DNA of 64,000 bases from an uncultured Microscilla sp. Lineage in GTDB: Bacteria; Bacteroidota; Bacteroidia; Cytophagales; Microscillaceae. Of the stretch, positions 62,837-64,000 are shown one piece after another. Under the pieces are notes generated by a model that was given only the letters and a program-made list of their open reading frames with translations, was not told the DNA's origin and did not search any database. Made by a program: the position numbers and the translations under genes. Location of the stretch: NCBI RefSeq assembly GCF_947493425.1, contig NZ_CANLRP010000026.1, positions 1-64,000 of the forward strand, given 5' to 3'. Position 1 is the stretch's first letter. Each line of letters starts with the position of its first letter.

Positions 62837-64000
62837 TTACTTTTGTTGAAACCGATGCTTGTTTTCACTGAGCCAGGCAGAGAACCTACGCTCAAGTGGA
62901 TTGAGCGACATTGCCAGCAAAATATTCATAAATAACTTAAACACAGGCACTCCTCCCGAAATATCGTCTACTGAAGGCTCAAGGGTAATCATAAAAAACT
63001 CAAAAACGGTAATAATAGTGACAAAAGTAATGATGCTTGAGTAACGTTCAAATCGTTCGAAACGACTGGACACTGCCGAGGCAACAACTAAACCTGCCAA
63101 TACCAACACTTCTAACAAATAAAACCACCACCTTTTCCAGAAAGGAGGAACCACCCTAAAGCGTATTTTTTTGATTGGACTTATTTCGCCAATCGCATTT
63201 TTTGCCCTCAGTTCCAAGGTGTGCTTACCACTGGGCAAAAATGTAAACTTAATTTCAGCGTTGTTTTTCCACTCGCTCCAGCCTTTGGTGAGTCCTTTGA
63301 TACGGTACTGGTATTGGGTAGAGGCTTCGTTTAAATAATGTGTAGCACCCAGTTCAAAAGTAAGACTATAGGCTTTTGCTCCTTGGTACAAACGAATATT
63401 GTCGAGCTTGAGGTTTTGCTGCTGGTGATCAAACACCTTGGCAACCAACACCTCAAACCCTGGGCTGTCTTTGGTCGATGCTGGGGCAATGCGGAGTACC
63501 TGGTTTTTGTCAACTACCCATATATTTTTTGCTTCATCGTGGTAAATGTCATTTACCTGGCTACACAATGCCAAATGTGCTACCTGACTGCTGTCGGCCA
63601 GATTGAGCCATTTTTGCTGTAAGTTGGTCCATACGTTGGCCCCTTGGCGTTGTACCATCTGGTAGGGCAAGCGCACGTCTTTGAGCAATGAGTCACGGTA
63701 AAACTGCTGTTTTTTAGTATCTAAACGATACAAGCCATTAGACAAAAACAATACGGGAGCTTGTCCAATGCCCACCACCTGTACATTTTCTACATAATAA
63801 CGGGGCAATTGATACACTTGATGGCTTTGGTACTGTCCCTCTGCAGTGGTTTGCACTTTAATTGCCTGATTGTCGCCCCCCAACCACAAGCTACTACCTA
63901 TAAAGGCCATAGAATAGACCGCTGCTTTGATAGCGGCAAAGTCATCTTTTAGCTTCCACTTTTCCCCTTGCTTTGTTACACTTTTTACCCCTTCACTGGT
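62837..64000 (-). CDS. Two-component propeller (Y_Y_Y) sensor protein, 5' part outside window
   Basis: The C-terminal part of a larger protein; the frame is open to the window edge, so the first codons lie beyond 64000. It begins inside a beta-propeller of Reg_prop type (GEKWKLKDDFAAIKAA, SSLWLGGDNQAIKVQ). A Y_Y_Y domain follows (about 120 residues) with TQYQYRIKGLTKGWSEWKNN and LPSGKHTLELRAKNA. At the end come three to four hydrophobic segments (KRWWFYLLEVLVLAGLVVA). No histidine kinase or DNA-binding domain follows before the stop, which is unusual since this plan normally ends in one. Confidence 0.82.
   Translation of the reverse strand, partial: TSEGVKSVTKQGEKWKLKDDFAAIKAAVYSMAFIGSSLWLGGDNQAIKVQTTAEGQYQSHQVYQLPRYYVENVQVVGIGQAPVLFLSNGLYRLDTKKQQFYRDSLLKDVRLPYQMVQRQGANVWTNLQQKWLNLADSSQVAHLALCSQVNDIYHDEAKNIWVVDKNQVLRIAPASTKDSPGFEVLVAKVFDHQQQNLKLDNIRLYQGAKAYSLTFELGATHYLNEASTQYQYRIKGLTKGWSEWKNNAEIKFTFLPSGKHTLELRAKNAIGEISPIKKIRFRVVPPFWKRWWFYLLEVLVLAGLVVASAVSSRFERFERYSSIITFVTIITVFEFFMITLEPSVDDISGGVPVFKLFMNILLAMSLNPLERRFSAWLSENKHRFQQK

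Noticed and set aside
1-64000. tRNA, rRNA or riboswitch
   Set aside because: No cloverleaf, rRNA or known riboswitch core was recognised on either strand by eye; a covariance-model scan would be decisive.

Overview
This window looks like chromosomal DNA of a Cytophagales-type Bacteroidota, close to the genus Microscilla in character. The evidence is protein content: a LytS/LytTR two-component pair, YtxJ (bacillithiol), DUF4279, DUF5916, DUF6660, WG-repeat and MORN_2 proteins, a CzcA-TolC fusion, an LRR-Roc GTPase, a Y_Y_Y-type sensor and microviridin-type ATP-grasp enzymes. Start codons usually lack a clear Shine-Dalgarno sequence, which fits the phylum. The species is an inference; no rRNA or tRNA gene was seen.

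Layout. 0.2-16.7 kb is mostly ordinary metabolism and regulation: a SolA-like flavin oxidase, the histidine kinase/LytTR pair, a bacilliredoxin, a rhomboid protease, a metallophosphoesterase converging on an SRAP protein, an ECF sigma factor with an SRPBCC protein, an acyl-CoA dehydrogenase, RNase Z, a STAS protein and PurC. 17-26 kb holds a MORN_2 protein, a SigZ-like sigma factor preceded by a 49-residue cysteine-rich metallothionein-like peptide, an exported sialidase-fold protein, an SF1 helicase and a short SecA-like ATPase. 26.9-28.8 kb holds a PagL-like lipid A deacylase and a DUF2807 lipoprotein. 29.2-32.1 kb is a ribosomal peptide (graspetide, microviridin-type) cluster: two two-core precursors followed by two overlapping ATP-grasp ligases. 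32.9-45.7 kb holds a WG-repeat protein, an ABC exporter, two SiaC paralogues with copied upstream regions, the LRR-Roc protein, a DUF5916 outer-membrane protein and an exported methyltransferase. 47-52 kb carries a divergent Clp-type double AAA+ ATPase and an MscS channel. 52.7-62.7 kb carries a metal-efflux set (adaptor, CzcA-TolC fusion, DUF6660), a degenerate HsdR-like protein without HsdM or HsdS, and MerC. A sensor gene runs off the right edge.

The intergenic DNA is rich in repeats: a 165-bp MITE-like family with TTAGGAAT ends, two other inverted-repeat elements, a 48-bp tandem array with relatives at three loci, and many small palindromes. Several abut or reshape gene ends.

The most interesting items are the multi-core graspetide operon, the intact but degenerate HsdR-like protein, the Clp-type ATPase with a damaged first Walker B motif and a release-factor-like tail, and the unannotated cysteine-rich peptide beside a sigma factor that also ends in cysteines.
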